The notes beneath the pieces are model-generated. The model saw only the letters and a list, made by a program, of their open reading frames with translations. It made no database searches and had not been told where the DNA came from. From Parahaliea mediterranea (GTDB lineage: Bacteria; Pseudomonadota; Gammaproteobacteria; Pseudomonadales; Halieaceae), in NCBI RefSeq assembly GCF_017255185.1, contig NZ_JAFKCZ010000012.1, positions 62,001 to 126,000 of the forward strand: DNA of 64,000 nt. The letters run 5' to 3'. Below are positions 17,796 to 24,993 of the stretch, piece after piece. Made by a program: the position numbers and the translations under genes. The first letter of the stretch is position 1; each line of letters starts with the position of its first letter.

Positions 17796-18160
17796 TGCGC
17801 ATCCGGAAACCCCGCCGCCCGCCAATTCCGTCTTTCCCACGCAAGCGGCGGCGCCAATGCCCCCCGAAGCATCGGCAACTCAGTAACACACCAGGGTCAG
17901 GCTGAGATCCAGCCAGGCCCAGGCCACCTGCCAATGACCGCTACCGTTCCCCGCCGCCAGCTCCATCGCCCAGGCCGGCAGGTCGAGCCAGATTGCGATA
18001 TCCATTACTACCAGCATTCCCTTGCCCCCCGCGGGGTCGTCGTTGTTATCGGGCAAACTCCCGCCGTACCCGCGCAATGGCGCGGATCGGCGCACTATCA
18101 ATAGATGTGTGGCTTAAGTGTTGCGGGTGCGGCCCACCCGGACTGCGCAGTGACCCCGGC

Positions 18161-18220
18161 GTCCACGATTGCGGACATGCGCCGCAAACGTGGCTTGAAA
18201 AAGCCCATTGGGCTTTTTCA
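18161..18220. repeat. Dispersed terminator-bearing element, copy 1
   Basis: Positions 18171-18205 match 44091-44125 at 30 of 35 bases, with the shared core GCGCCGCAAAC followed by GGCTTGAAAA. A small upstream hairpin (TTGCGG at 18169-18174 with CCGCAA at 18182-18187) precedes a terminator hairpin. Both copies lie in convergent intergenic regions. This could be a repeat family or the 3' end of paralogous small RNAs. Confidence 0.65.
18196..18220. terminator. Bidirectional rho-independent terminator after pspC
   Basis: An 11-base perfect stem, TGAAAAAGCCC with GGGCTTTTTCA, and a three-base ATT loop lie nine bases beyond the pspC stop. A-rich and T-rich arms give a U-run in either direction, so it can stop psp transcripts and read-through from gntR. 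Confidence 0.85.
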
Positions 18221-18228
18221 ACGCCCTG

Positions 18229-18780
18229 TTAAAGCCGGGAGAACTCCTTGTTCAGCTGGTACTGCCGCGAGGTCACGTAGGACTCCATGTCCTCCACCCG
18301 CTGCACCGCCGCGTTGAGCCGCTCGCGGGCGCGCTGCAGGCGCACGCTGGAGGGCTCGGAATACTGGAAGACCTTGCGCGGCCGGTAGTGGTGATGCCGT
18401 TCGTCGTACTCCATCTCCAGGTTCGGGTCGTCCAGGGGGTCGTCGATGTAGGGGTCGGCGTCGCCGGCGCGCCGGGTGGGCCGCGGCGCCAGCAGTATCC
18501 AGGCGCCGATGTAGGCCCACAGGGCGAGGGTGCCGGTGAACAGAAAAGCGCCCACCCACAATAGCCGCACCACCCAGTGGGCGACGTCCCAGTGATCGGC
18601 GAGCCCGGCGGCCACGCCGGCGATCTTGCCCTGGCGGGTGTTGCGGTAGAGGTTCATGCCCCAACCGCTCTTTTTCCGCGAGCGGATGCTGCGGCGGCAG
18701 CGACGGGTCCCGTCCATGAAACGCTCGTCGTGCCCGCGGCTATGCCTGCGCTCTTGTCTGCGATAGTGCCTGTGACCCAT
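18229..18780 (-). CDS. pspC: PspC-domain protein with long N- and C-terminal extensions
   Basis: A 183-residue protein. A strongly basic N-terminal extension (about 40 residues rich in Arg and His) precedes the PspC domain (NLYRNTRQGKIAGVAAGLADH, about residues 43-100). The domain has its membrane segment WVVRLLWVGAFLFTGTLALWAYIGAW. A C-terminal acidic and helical part contains SVRLQRARERLNAAVQRVEDME, predicted coiled coil. PspC recruits PspA to a stressed inner membrane with PspB. The ATG at 18780 is supported by GGAG seven bases upstream and lies three bases after the pspB stop. Confidence 0.9.
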   Translation of the reverse strand: MGHRHYRRQERRHSRGHDERFMDGTRRCRRSIRSRKKSGWGMNLYRNTRQGKIAGVAAGLADHWDVAHWVVRLLWVGAFLFTGTLALWAYIGAWILLAPRPTRRAGDADPYIDDPLDDPNLEMEYDERHHHYRPRKVFQYSEPSSVRLQRARERLNAAVQRVEDMESYVTSRQYQLNKEFSRL

Positions 18781-18783
18781 GAC

Positions 18784-19041
18784 TTACTCCTCGCGCCGCG
18801 ATTCGCGGCTCATCTTCGCGCGCCAGTCCGGGTGCTCCGCATCCAGGATCGCTTCCAGCGCGCCAATTCTCTCGGTCAGCTTGTCCACCGTTTCGAGCAT
18901 CTGCTCCACCGACTCGCGGTCATCCTCGCTCAGGCCGCGGGACGAACGGTTCACGCTGCGGTAGTGCATGGTGATCCAGATCGGCGCCACGATCACCATG
19001 AACAGGATGGTCGGGACAAACATGAATTGCAGAAATTCCAT
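18784..19041 (-). CDS. pspB: Phage shock protein B
   Basis: An 85-residue protein with an N-terminal membrane helix (FMFVPTILFMVIVAPIWITMHY) and a cytoplasmic leucine-zipper-like helix (VEQMLETVDKLTERIGALEAIL), matching PspB in length and organisation. It cooperates with PspC to release PspA from PspF under membrane stress. It sits between pspA and pspC in the standard order. Confidence 0.93.
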   Translation of the reverse strand: MEFLQFMFVPTILFMVIVAPIWITMHYRSVNRSSRGLSEDDRESVEQMLETVDKLTERIGALEAILDAEHPDWRAKMSRESRREE

Positions 19042-19110
19042 TTTTTACTTCCTTGGGCAGCCGGTCGCTCGGGCCATGCTGCCACCGTCGTGGTGAATCG
19101 CCAAGCGGGT

Positions 19111-19803
19111 TCAGTCCTTGCCGCCCTGCCCCGCCGGGTCGCCACCAAGCTCCTTCTTCAGGCGCTGCAACTCCTCGTTGATGCGCTCATCCTCCTCCAG
19201 GGCGTTGATTTCCGCCGCCAGGTCCGGGGGCACGTCGCGGCCGATGTCCATGGACTCCAGCTGACTCTCCAGGTTGTCCATGCGGCGCTCGAAGTGCTCG
19301 AAGCGGGTGAAGGCGTTGTCGAGGGCGTCGCGCTGCATCTGGCGCTTGACCTTGATGCGCGACTCCACGGTCTGGCTGCGCATGATCATCGCCTTCTGCT
19401 TGGCCTTGGCGTCACCCAGCTTCTGCTGCAACTGCGCCACCTCCTCGCCGAGTTGCTCAATATGCTCGTCGAGGGCGACGAGCTCGGCCTCGACCACCGC
19501 CACCTCCTCCTCGATGGCGCGTTTCTCCAGCAGCGCGGCGCGGGCCAGGTCCTCGCGCCCCTTGCTCACCGCCAACTTGGCTTTCTGTTCCCAGCCCTCG
19601 GCCTCGGCCCGCACCTGCTCCAGGCGGCGGGCGGCGGCCTTGCGGTCGGCCAGCACCCGGGCGGAGGAGCTGCGCACCTCCACCAGGGTGTCCTCCATCT
19701 CCTGGATGATCAGGCGGATCATCTTCTGCGGGTCCTCGGCGGAGTCCAGCAGGGAGTTGATGTTGGAATTGATGATGTCGCTCATGCGGGAAAAAATACC
19801 CAT
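19111..19803 (-). CDS. pspA: Phage shock protein A
   Basis: A 230-residue PspA/Vipp1-family protein, almost entirely helical. The N-terminal amphipathic membrane-binding helix (MGIFSRMSDIINSNINSLL) is followed by the conserved EDPQKMIRLIIQEMEDTLVE segment and long coiled coils. It binds and represses PspF when the envelope is intact, and oligomerises on damaged membrane to limit proton leak. The C-terminal tail is Gly/Lys-rich. Its start follows the small membrane-protein gene by 12 bases. Confidence 0.95.
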   Translation of the reverse strand: MGIFSRMSDIINSNINSLLDSAEDPQKMIRLIIQEMEDTLVEVRSSSARVLADRKAAARRLEQVRAEAEGWEQKAKLAVSKGREDLARAALLEKRAIEEEVAVVEAELVALDEHIEQLGEEVAQLQQKLGDAKAKQKAMIMRSQTVESRIKVKRQMQRDALDNAFTRFEHFERRMDNLESQLESMDIGRDVPPDLAAEINALEEDERINEELQRLKKELGGDPAGQGGKD

Positions 19804-19815
19804 GGTTCTACTCCT

Positions 19816-20022
19816 TTAAACGCGATAGTCGCGAATGCAATCCGCCGTGTTGTCATTGATCCTGTCGCCGGCCGCACGACCCAGCCAGTACACCAGCTCC
19901 ACCACGCAGGCTATCTGAACCAGGGTCCAGAGGGCGGCCTGCCAGCCGACAAACACGCCCGCCGTGCTGCACACCAGCAGCAGCGCCGTGTAAATCAGAA
20001 ACCGTTCTTCGATGCCGTTCAT
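19816..20022 (-). CDS. Small two-helix membrane protein, first gene of the psp operon
   Basis: A 68-residue protein with two hydrophobic stretches (FLIYTALLLVCSTAGVFVGW and LWTLVQIACVVELVYWLG) and a short charged C-terminus. I do not recognise it as PspD, PspE or PspG. The ATG at 20022 (MNGIEERF) has AGGA nine bases upstream; a further start 19 codons upstream would add a basic extension and is less likely. As promoter-proximal gene of the psp transcript it is a candidate envelope-stress component. Confidence 0.75.
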   Translation of the reverse strand: MNGIEERFLIYTALLLVCSTAGVFVGWQAALWTLVQIACVVELVYWLGRAAGDRINDNTADCIRDYRV

Positions 20023-20093
20023 GCTTCCTGCTCCCTTCCTGTGGCGTTTCATACACCGGGTTCTGTGCCCTGATGGCACGACACTTCTTCCAT

Positions 20094-20109
20094 TACAGAA
20101 TTCGTGCCA
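20094..20109 (-). promoter_or_regulatory. Candidate sigma54 promoter of the psp operon
   Basis: Read on the minus strand this is TGGCACG-AATT-CTGTA. The -24 element is a perfect TGGCACG, and the -12 element keeps the G but has T instead of C in the usual GC. It lies about 70 bases upstream of the first psp gene, as expected for a PspF-dependent promoter. Confidence 0.65.
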
Positions 20110-20128
20110 GAATTAGTTTTTTCTTTTA

Positions 20129-20141
20129 TTTCAAAGGGTTA
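20129..20141. promoter_or_regulatory. IHF-like site between the UAS and the psp promoter
   Basis: TTTCAAAGGGTTA matches the IHF consensus WATCAANNNNTTR at all but one defined position. It is placed between the sigma54 promoter and the upstream repeats, where DNA bending by IHF assists PspF in E. coli. Confidence 0.45.
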
Positions 20142-20174
20142 TAAAAACTCCACTCGAATCTCAGGTCAACTCCA

Positions 20175-20235
20175 AGGCTATACCAGGCATTTTTAACTCC
20201 AATAAGGCTATATTGACCTTTAAATAGAGGCTATA
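20175..20235. promoter_or_regulatory. Three AGGCTATA repeats: candidate PspF binding sites
   Basis: AGGCTATA occurs at 20175-20182, 20205-20212 and 20228-20235, the latter two within a longer shared context ending in ATATT. They lie about 90-150 bases upstream of the predicted psp transcription start and immediately before the pspF ATG. Binding there could both activate psp and repress pspF. Confidence 0.5.
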
Positions 20236-20244
20236 TTTACCTAT

Positions 20245-21258
20245 ATGCGACACCCCGAGAGCATCATCGGCAATTCCGCCGCCCTCGCCCAGGCCCTCGA
20301 GCACGTCTCGCGCCTGGCGCCGATCAACCGGCCGGTGCTGGTGCTGGGCGCACGGGGCACCGGCAAGGAACTGATCGCCGAGCGCCTGCACTTCCTGTCA
20401 CCGCGCTGGGACTCGCCGCTGCTCAAGGTCAACTGCGCCGCCATGGCGGAGTCGCTGCTCGAATCGGAACTGTTCGGCCACGAACCCGGGGCCTTTACCG
20501 GCGCCACCCGCGGCCACCGGGGCCGCTTCGAGCGCGCCGACGGCGGCACCCTGTTCCTCGACGAGCTGGGTACCATGTCGCCGCGCCTGCAGGAGAAACT
20601 GCTGCGCCTGGTCGAGTACGGCGAATTCGAGCGCCTCGGGGGGCAGGACACCCTGCGGGTGGACGTGCGCGTGGTGGCGGCGACCAACGCCGACCTGAGA
20701 CAGCTCGCCGAGCGCGGCGAATTTCGCCACGACCTGCTGGACCGCCTCAGCTTCGACGTCATTCACCTGCCCGCGCTCAGGCACCGGCGGGAGGACATTC
20801 CCCTGCTGGCGGAGCACTTCGCCATGCAGATGTGCCCGGAGCTCGGCTGGGAGTTTTTTCCCGGCTTCGGGGACGATGCCATGGCGACCCTCATCGACTA
20901 CCCCTGGCCGGGCAACATCCGCGAACTGAAAAACGCGGTGGAGCGCTCCCTGCACCGCTGGGGCGCGGCGGACGCGCCGGTCGCCGAAGTGGTGGTCGAC
21001 CCCTTTGTCTCGCCCTTTGAACCGGCCGGCGACGCACCGCCGCCGGCCGAACCGGAGGCGCCCCGCGACGACGGAACAGCGGCGGATTTCACCGCGCGCC
21101 TGACGGGTTTCGAAAAGCGCCTGCTGGAGGAAGCCCTGGCGGAAAACGGGCATAATCAGCGCCGGACGGCCGAGGCCCTGGGTTTGAGTTACGACCAGCT
21201 GCGCGGCCTGATACGCAAACACCGACTGGGCGGCCGGCGCCGCCGGAGCCGATCATGA
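20245..21258 (+). CDS. pspF: Psp operon transcriptional activator
   Basis: A 337-residue sigma54 enhancer-binding protein without an N-terminal receiver domain, as in PspF. The AAA+ core shows Walker A GARGTGKE (35-42), the sigma54-contacting GAFTGA loop (82-87) and Walker B GTLFLDE (101-107). The YPWPGNIRELKNAVE segment follows, and a C-terminal Fis-type helix-turn-helix (NQRRTAEALGLSYDQLRGLI). It is divergent from the psp operon, the classical arrangement. A proline/acidic linker (about residues 255-285) is longer than usual. Its stop overlaps the next gene by ATGA. Confidence 0.93.
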   Translation: MRHPESIIGNSAALAQALEHVSRLAPINRPVLVLGARGTGKELIAERLHFLSPRWDSPLLKVNCAAMAESLLESELFGHEPGAFTGATRGHRGRFERADGGTLFLDELGTMSPRLQEKLLRLVEYGEFERLGGQDTLRVDVRVVAATNADLRQLAERGEFRHDLLDRLSFDVIHLPALRHRREDIPLLAEHFAMQMCPELGWEFFPGFGDDAMATLIDYPWPGNIRELKNAVERSLHRWGAADAPVAEVVVDPFVSPFEPAGDAPPPAEPEAPRDDGTAADFTARLTGFEKRLLEEALAENGHNQRRTAEALGLSYDQLRGLIRKHRLGGRRRRSRS

Positions 21259-22088
21259 GCAAGACCCCGGCGCAGCGCTGCATCGACGCCCTCCCCCCCG
21301 CTATCGACGCCCTCGGCGGCGAGGACTTCTGCCCCGCGCTGCTGGCGCTGATCGACGCGGCGGCCCCCTTCGATAGCGGGGTGATCATGGGCTACCCAGA
21401 CAGCGGTGAACTGCTGGTGGTGCACAACGCCCTCCACGCCGGCGACCAGCCGGGCTTCGGCGGCGCCTACCGCGACGGCCTGTGGCTGCTCTCCCCCCTC
21501 TACCTGAGCGCCAAGGCCGGGGTGCGCGGCTTCTTCCACATCCTCGATATCGCGCCGGACAATTTCCGCGACAGCGAGTACTACGCCCTTTACTACAGCA
21601 ACAACGGCGTGCTCGACCACACCAGCTTCCTGGTGGAGACCGGCGACGGCACTCCCCTGGCCATCTCCCTGGAGCGCACGCCCGCCATGCCGCCCTTCTC
21701 GTCGCGGGACAAAGCCGCGCTGCGCGCGCTGGCGGCCACGGTCGCCGCGCTGGCGCGCCGCCACTGGCCGGGCGGCCTCGCCGCCGGAGCCAGCCAGCAG
21801 GGCGGCCTGCACCGGCAGGTACAGCAGGTCCTTCAGGCCTTCGGCAGCAGCCTGCTGACCCCCCGCGAGCGCGACGTGGTGCAGCTGATCCTGCGCGGCT
21901 ACCCGTCCAAATCCGTGGCCCGCGAATTGGGCATCAGCGCCCAGACCGAGCAGGTCCACCGCAAGAACATCTACCAGAAGCTGGGCCTGTCTTCCCACAA
22001 CCAGCTGTTCTCCCTGTTTTTCGACGCCCTGGCGCAGCCGCTGCGCCCGGGGGTCGACCCCCTGGTCGCGATCAACACCACTACCTGA
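21255..22088 (+). CDS. LuxR-family regulator overlapping pspF
   Basis: A 277-residue protein with an N-terminal region of unassigned sensor type (about residues 1-170) and a C-terminal LuxR/FixJ helix-turn-helix (LTPRERDVVQLILRGYPSKS, then VARELGISAQTEQVHRKNIY). The ATG at 21255 overlaps the pspF TGA in ATGA, so the two regulators are translationally coupled. Downstream are a semialdehyde dehydrogenase and an aminotransferase. Similar LuxR proteins often neighbour such amine-catabolism genes, so it may regulate them rather than psp. The ligand is unknown. Confidence 0.85.
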   Translation: MSKTPAQRCIDALPPAIDALGGEDFCPALLALIDAAAPFDSGVIMGYPDSGELLVVHNALHAGDQPGFGGAYRDGLWLLSPLYLSAKAGVRGFFHILDIAPDNFRDSEYYALYYSNNGVLDHTSFLVETGDGTPLAISLERTPAMPPFSSRDKAALRALAATVAALARRHWPGGLAAGASQQGGLHRQVQQVLQAFGSSLLTPRERDVVQLILRGYPSKSVARELGISAQTEQVHRKNIYQKLGLSSHNQLFSLFFDALAQPLRPGVDPLVAINTTT

Positions 22089-22168
22089 CTTCAGGTATAG
22101 CCGCCCCACCCCCGGGCGCACTATGCTAGCTTGATAACAAAGCCACTCCGATCTAGAAGGATACGAAC

Positions 22169-23632
22169 ATGAAGCTTTCACTGTCCGACCCCTCCCTGTT
22201 GAAAACCCAGGCCTATATCGACGGCCAGTGGGTTGACGCCGACAGCGGCGACACCTTCGCGGTGAACAACCCCGCCACCGGCGAGGAGATCGCGCAGGTC
22301 GCCAAAACCGGCGCCGCGGAAACCGCGCGCGCCATCGCCGCCGCCGACCGCGCGATGGCAGCGTGGAAACAGCAGCCCGCCAAGGCGCGGGCGCAGATCC
22401 TGCGCAAGTGGTTCGACCTGATGATGGCCGCCCAGGAGGACCTGGCCATTATCATGACCGCGGAACAGGGCAAGGTACTGGCCGAATCCCGCGGCGAGGT
22501 GGCCTACGGCGCCGCCTTTGTCGAATGGTTCGGCGAGGAAGCCAAGCGCATCGATGGCGACGTCATTCCCGGCCCCACCGCCGACCGGCGCATCGTCTGC
22601 ATCAAGCAGCCAGTGGGCGTGGTCGCGGCCATCACCCCCTGGAATTTCCCCAACGCAATGATCGCGCGCAAGGCCGCGCCGGCACTGGCGGCGGGCTGCA
22701 GCATAGTGATCAAGCCCGCCAGCGAGACGCCCCTGTCGGCCTTCGCCATGGCGGAACTGGCCCATCGCGCCGGCGTACCCGCCGGGGTGATCAATGTGCT
22801 CGCGGGCAGCTCCTCCGCGATCGGCGGCGAGATGACCTCCAATCCCATCGTGCGCAAGCTGACCTTCACCGGCTCCACGCCGGTGGGCAAGCAGCTGGAA
22901 GCCCAGTGCGCGGCCACCATGAAAAAGACCTCCATGGAGCTAGGCGGCAACGCGCCCTTTATCGTCTTCGACGACGCCGACCTCGACGCCGCGGTTCAGG
23001 GCGCGGTGGCCTCCAAGTACCGCAACGCCGGCCAGACCTGCGTCTGCTCCAACCGCCTGCTCGTGCAGGATGGCATTTACGACGCCTTCGTGGAAAAACT
23101 GGTGAAGGCCACCGCGGCATTGACTGTTGGCGACGGCCTCAAGGACGGCATCGCCGTCGGCCCGCTGGTCAACGCCAAGGCGGTCGCCGACGTGGACGGA
23201 CTGGTGCAGGCCTCGGTGTCCTCGGGGGCACAGGTCGCCCTGGGCGGCGCGCCCCACGAACTGGGTGGCTGCTTTTACCAGCCGACCGTACTGACGGAAG
23301 TCAGCTCCGAAATGGCGGTATTTCGCAACGAGATTTTCGGCCCGGTGGCGCCAGTGGTGCGCTTTGCCACCGAGGAGGACGCGATCCGCATGGCCAACGA
23401 TACCGAGTTCGGCCTGGCCTCCTATTTCTACACCCGGGATATCGGCCGCGTGTGGCGCGTGGCCGAGGCGCTGGAGTACGGCATCGTCGGCATCAACGAG
23501 GGCATCATCTCCAACGAAATGGCGCCCTTCGGCGGCGTCAAGGAGTCCGGTAGCGGCCGCGAGGGTTCCAAGTACGGCATCGACGACTACGTGGAAATCA
23601 AATACATGCTGATGGGCGGACTGGACCGCTAG
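22169..23632 (+). CDS. gabD: NAD(P)-dependent succinate-semialdehyde dehydrogenase-type enzyme
   Basis: A 487-residue aldehyde dehydrogenase closest to the GabD/SSADH group. It has the nucleotide-binding TPWNFPNAMIARK, the general-base glutamate in MELGGNAPF and the catalytic cysteine in NAGQTCVCSNR. The likely reaction is oxidation of succinate semialdehyde or malonate semialdehyde from omega-amino acid breakdown. The ATG follows an AAGGA site. The omega-aminotransferase gene starts 26 bases downstream, giving a two-step amino-acid or amine catabolic unit. Confidence 0.88.
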   Translation: MKLSLSDPSLLKTQAYIDGQWVDADSGDTFAVNNPATGEEIAQVAKTGAAETARAIAAADRAMAAWKQQPAKARAQILRKWFDLMMAAQEDLAIIMTAEQGKVLAESRGEVAYGAAFVEWFGEEAKRIDGDVIPGPTADRRIVCIKQPVGVVAAITPWNFPNAMIARKAAPALAAGCSIVIKPASETPLSAFAMAELAHRAGVPAGVINVLAGSSSAIGGEMTSNPIVRKLTFTGSTPVGKQLEAQCAATMKKTSMELGGNAPFIVFDDADLDAAVQGAVASKYRNAGQTCVCSNRLLVQDGIYDAFVEKLVKATAALTVGDGLKDGIAVGPLVNAKAVADVDGLVQASVSSGAQVALGGAPHELGGCFYQPTVLTEVSSEMAVFRNEIFGPVAPVVRFATEEDAIRMANDTEFGLASYFYTRDIGRVWRVAEALEYGIVGINEGIISNEMAPFGGVKESGSGREGSKYGIDDYVEIKYMLMGGLDR

Positions 23633-23657
23633 CCAGCCCCCCAACGAAGGAGTAGAC

Positions 23658-24977
23658 ATGAGCGATTTCAATCTCGACAACTGGTGGCAACCCTTTACCA
23701 ACGTGCGGGCCTTCCGCGACAACCCGCGGATCTTCACCCGCGCCGAGGGCAGCTTCCTGTACAAGGAGGACGGCCAGGAAGTCCTCGACATCACCGCGGG
23801 CCTGTGGTGTTGCAACATCGGCCACGGCCGCCGGGAAGTCGCCGACGCCGTGCACAAGCAACTCATGGAACTGGACTACGCCCCGCCCTTCCAGTTCGGC
23901 ACGCCCCCGGCCTTCCAGTTCGCCGAGCGCATCGCCGGGCACCTGCCCGAGGGCATCAACCGGGTGTTTTTCACCAACTCGGGTTCCGAGGCGGTGGACA
24001 CCGCGCTGAAGATCGCCCACCTGTACCAGTTCGCCCGGGGCAAGGGCGGCAAGAGCCGCTTCATTTCCCGCGAGCAGGGCTATCACGGCGTGAACGTCGG
24101 CGGCACCTCGGTGCAGGGCCTGCCCAACAATCGGCACGGCTTCCCCTTGCTGCAGGAAGTGGATTTCCTCCCGGGCATGCTCGACATCGCGCGCAACGCC
24201 TTCAGCCGCGGCTGCCCGGAGCACGGCACCGAACGCATGGCGCAGGCCTTTGAACAGATCGTGGCCATGCGCGGCGCCGACAGCATCTGCGCGCTGATTA
24301 TCGAGCCTGTCTCCGGCGCCGGCGGCATGGTGCCGCCGCCGGTGGGTTACCTGCAAAAAGCCCGGGAGCTTTGCGACCAGCACGATATCCTGTTGATCTT
24401 CGACGAGGTCATTACCGGCTTCGGCCGCACCGGCTCGGCCTTCGCGGCCACCGAATTTGGCGTCACGCCGGATATCATGACCAGCGCCAAGGCGATCAAC
24501 GGCGGCACCGTGCCGATGGGCGGCGTGTTCGTGAAGGACGAAATCCAGCAGGCGATCTTCGACAGCGCCCCGGCGGGTGTGCCGGAGTTCTTCCACGGCA
24601 ACACCTATGCCGGCACCCCGGTGGCAGCGGCGGCCGGCCTGGCGTCCATGGATATCTACGAGCGCGAGGGCCTGTTTACCTGCGCCGGCGGCGCCAAGGG
24701 CGAGCACTGGGCCGACACCCTGCACGCCATGCGCGACCTGCCCCAGGTGATCGACGTGCGCAACTACGGCCTGCTCGGCGCGGTGAGTTTCGACAGCGGC
24801 GACCTGCCCGCCAAGTCCCTGGGGCCGAAAATCCACCAGCGCTGCTACGACAACGGCGTGCTGTGCCGCGCGGTGGGCGACCACATGGTCATGTCGCCGC
24901 CCCTGTCGATCAGCGAGGGCGAGATCGACCTGTTCGCGGAGCGCTTCCGCAAGAGTGTGAACGAAGTGCTGGGCTAA
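23658..24977 (+). CDS. Class III omega-aminotransferase
   Basis: A 439-residue PLP-dependent class III aminotransferase of the beta-alanine/putrescine-pyruvate type. Features are FFTNSGSEAVDTALK (phosphate binding), the pyridine-ring aspartate in LLIFDEVITGFGRTG, the PLP lysine in TSAKAINGG, and the active-site region FFHGNTYAGTPVAAAA. It would convert an omega-amino acid or diamine to the semialdehyde used by the preceding dehydrogenase. Exact amine donor is not decidable here. A GAAGGAG site precedes the ATG. Confidence 0.88.
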   Translation: MSDFNLDNWWQPFTNVRAFRDNPRIFTRAEGSFLYKEDGQEVLDITAGLWCCNIGHGRREVADAVHKQLMELDYAPPFQFGTPPAFQFAERIAGHLPEGINRVFFTNSGSEAVDTALKIAHLYQFARGKGGKSRFISREQGYHGVNVGGTSVQGLPNNRHGFPLLQEVDFLPGMLDIARNAFSRGCPEHGTERMAQAFEQIVAMRGADSICALIIEPVSGAGGMVPPPVGYLQKARELCDQHDILLIFDEVITGFGRTGSAFAATEFGVTPDIMTSAKAINGGTVPMGGVFVKDEIQQAIFDSAPAGVPEFFHGNTYAGTPVAAAAGLASMDIYEREGLFTCAGGAKGEHWADTLHAMRDLPQVIDVRNYGLLGAVSFDSGDLPAKSLGPKIHQRCYDNGVLCRAVGDHMVMSPPLSISEGEIDLFAERFRKSVNEVLG

Positions 24978-24993
24978 CCGCCCCCCTTCCTTG

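Larger units (their letters stand above)
17796..18228. other. 433-base convergent intergenic region
   Basis: Between the gntR stop and the pspC stop. It holds no gene I can support. The right end carries the dispersed element and terminator described separately (18161-18220). The rest shows no tRNA-like fold or conserved motif that I recognise. Confidence 0.5.

Noticed and set aside
17880-18101. 73-codon minus-strand frame rich in tryptophan
   Set aside because: Starts at TTG or a poorly placed ATG without a ribosome site, no recognisable family, and lies in a convergent gap; kept as unsupported.
18099-18111. 13-base match CAATAGATGTGTG also at 34518-34530
   Set aside because: A single exact 13-base match is expected by chance in a window of this size and the flanks do not align.
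18577-20073. Long plus-strand open frame across the psp genes
   Set aside because: It is antisense to pspC, pspB, pspA and the small membrane gene, all of which have clear family matches; composition is that of a complement shadow in GC-rich DNA.
20074-20089. TGGCACG on the plus strand as a sigma54 promoter for pspF
   Set aside because: The -12 position reads TTCTT without GC; pspF in related systems is not sigma54-dependent. Only the minus-strand copy is kept.
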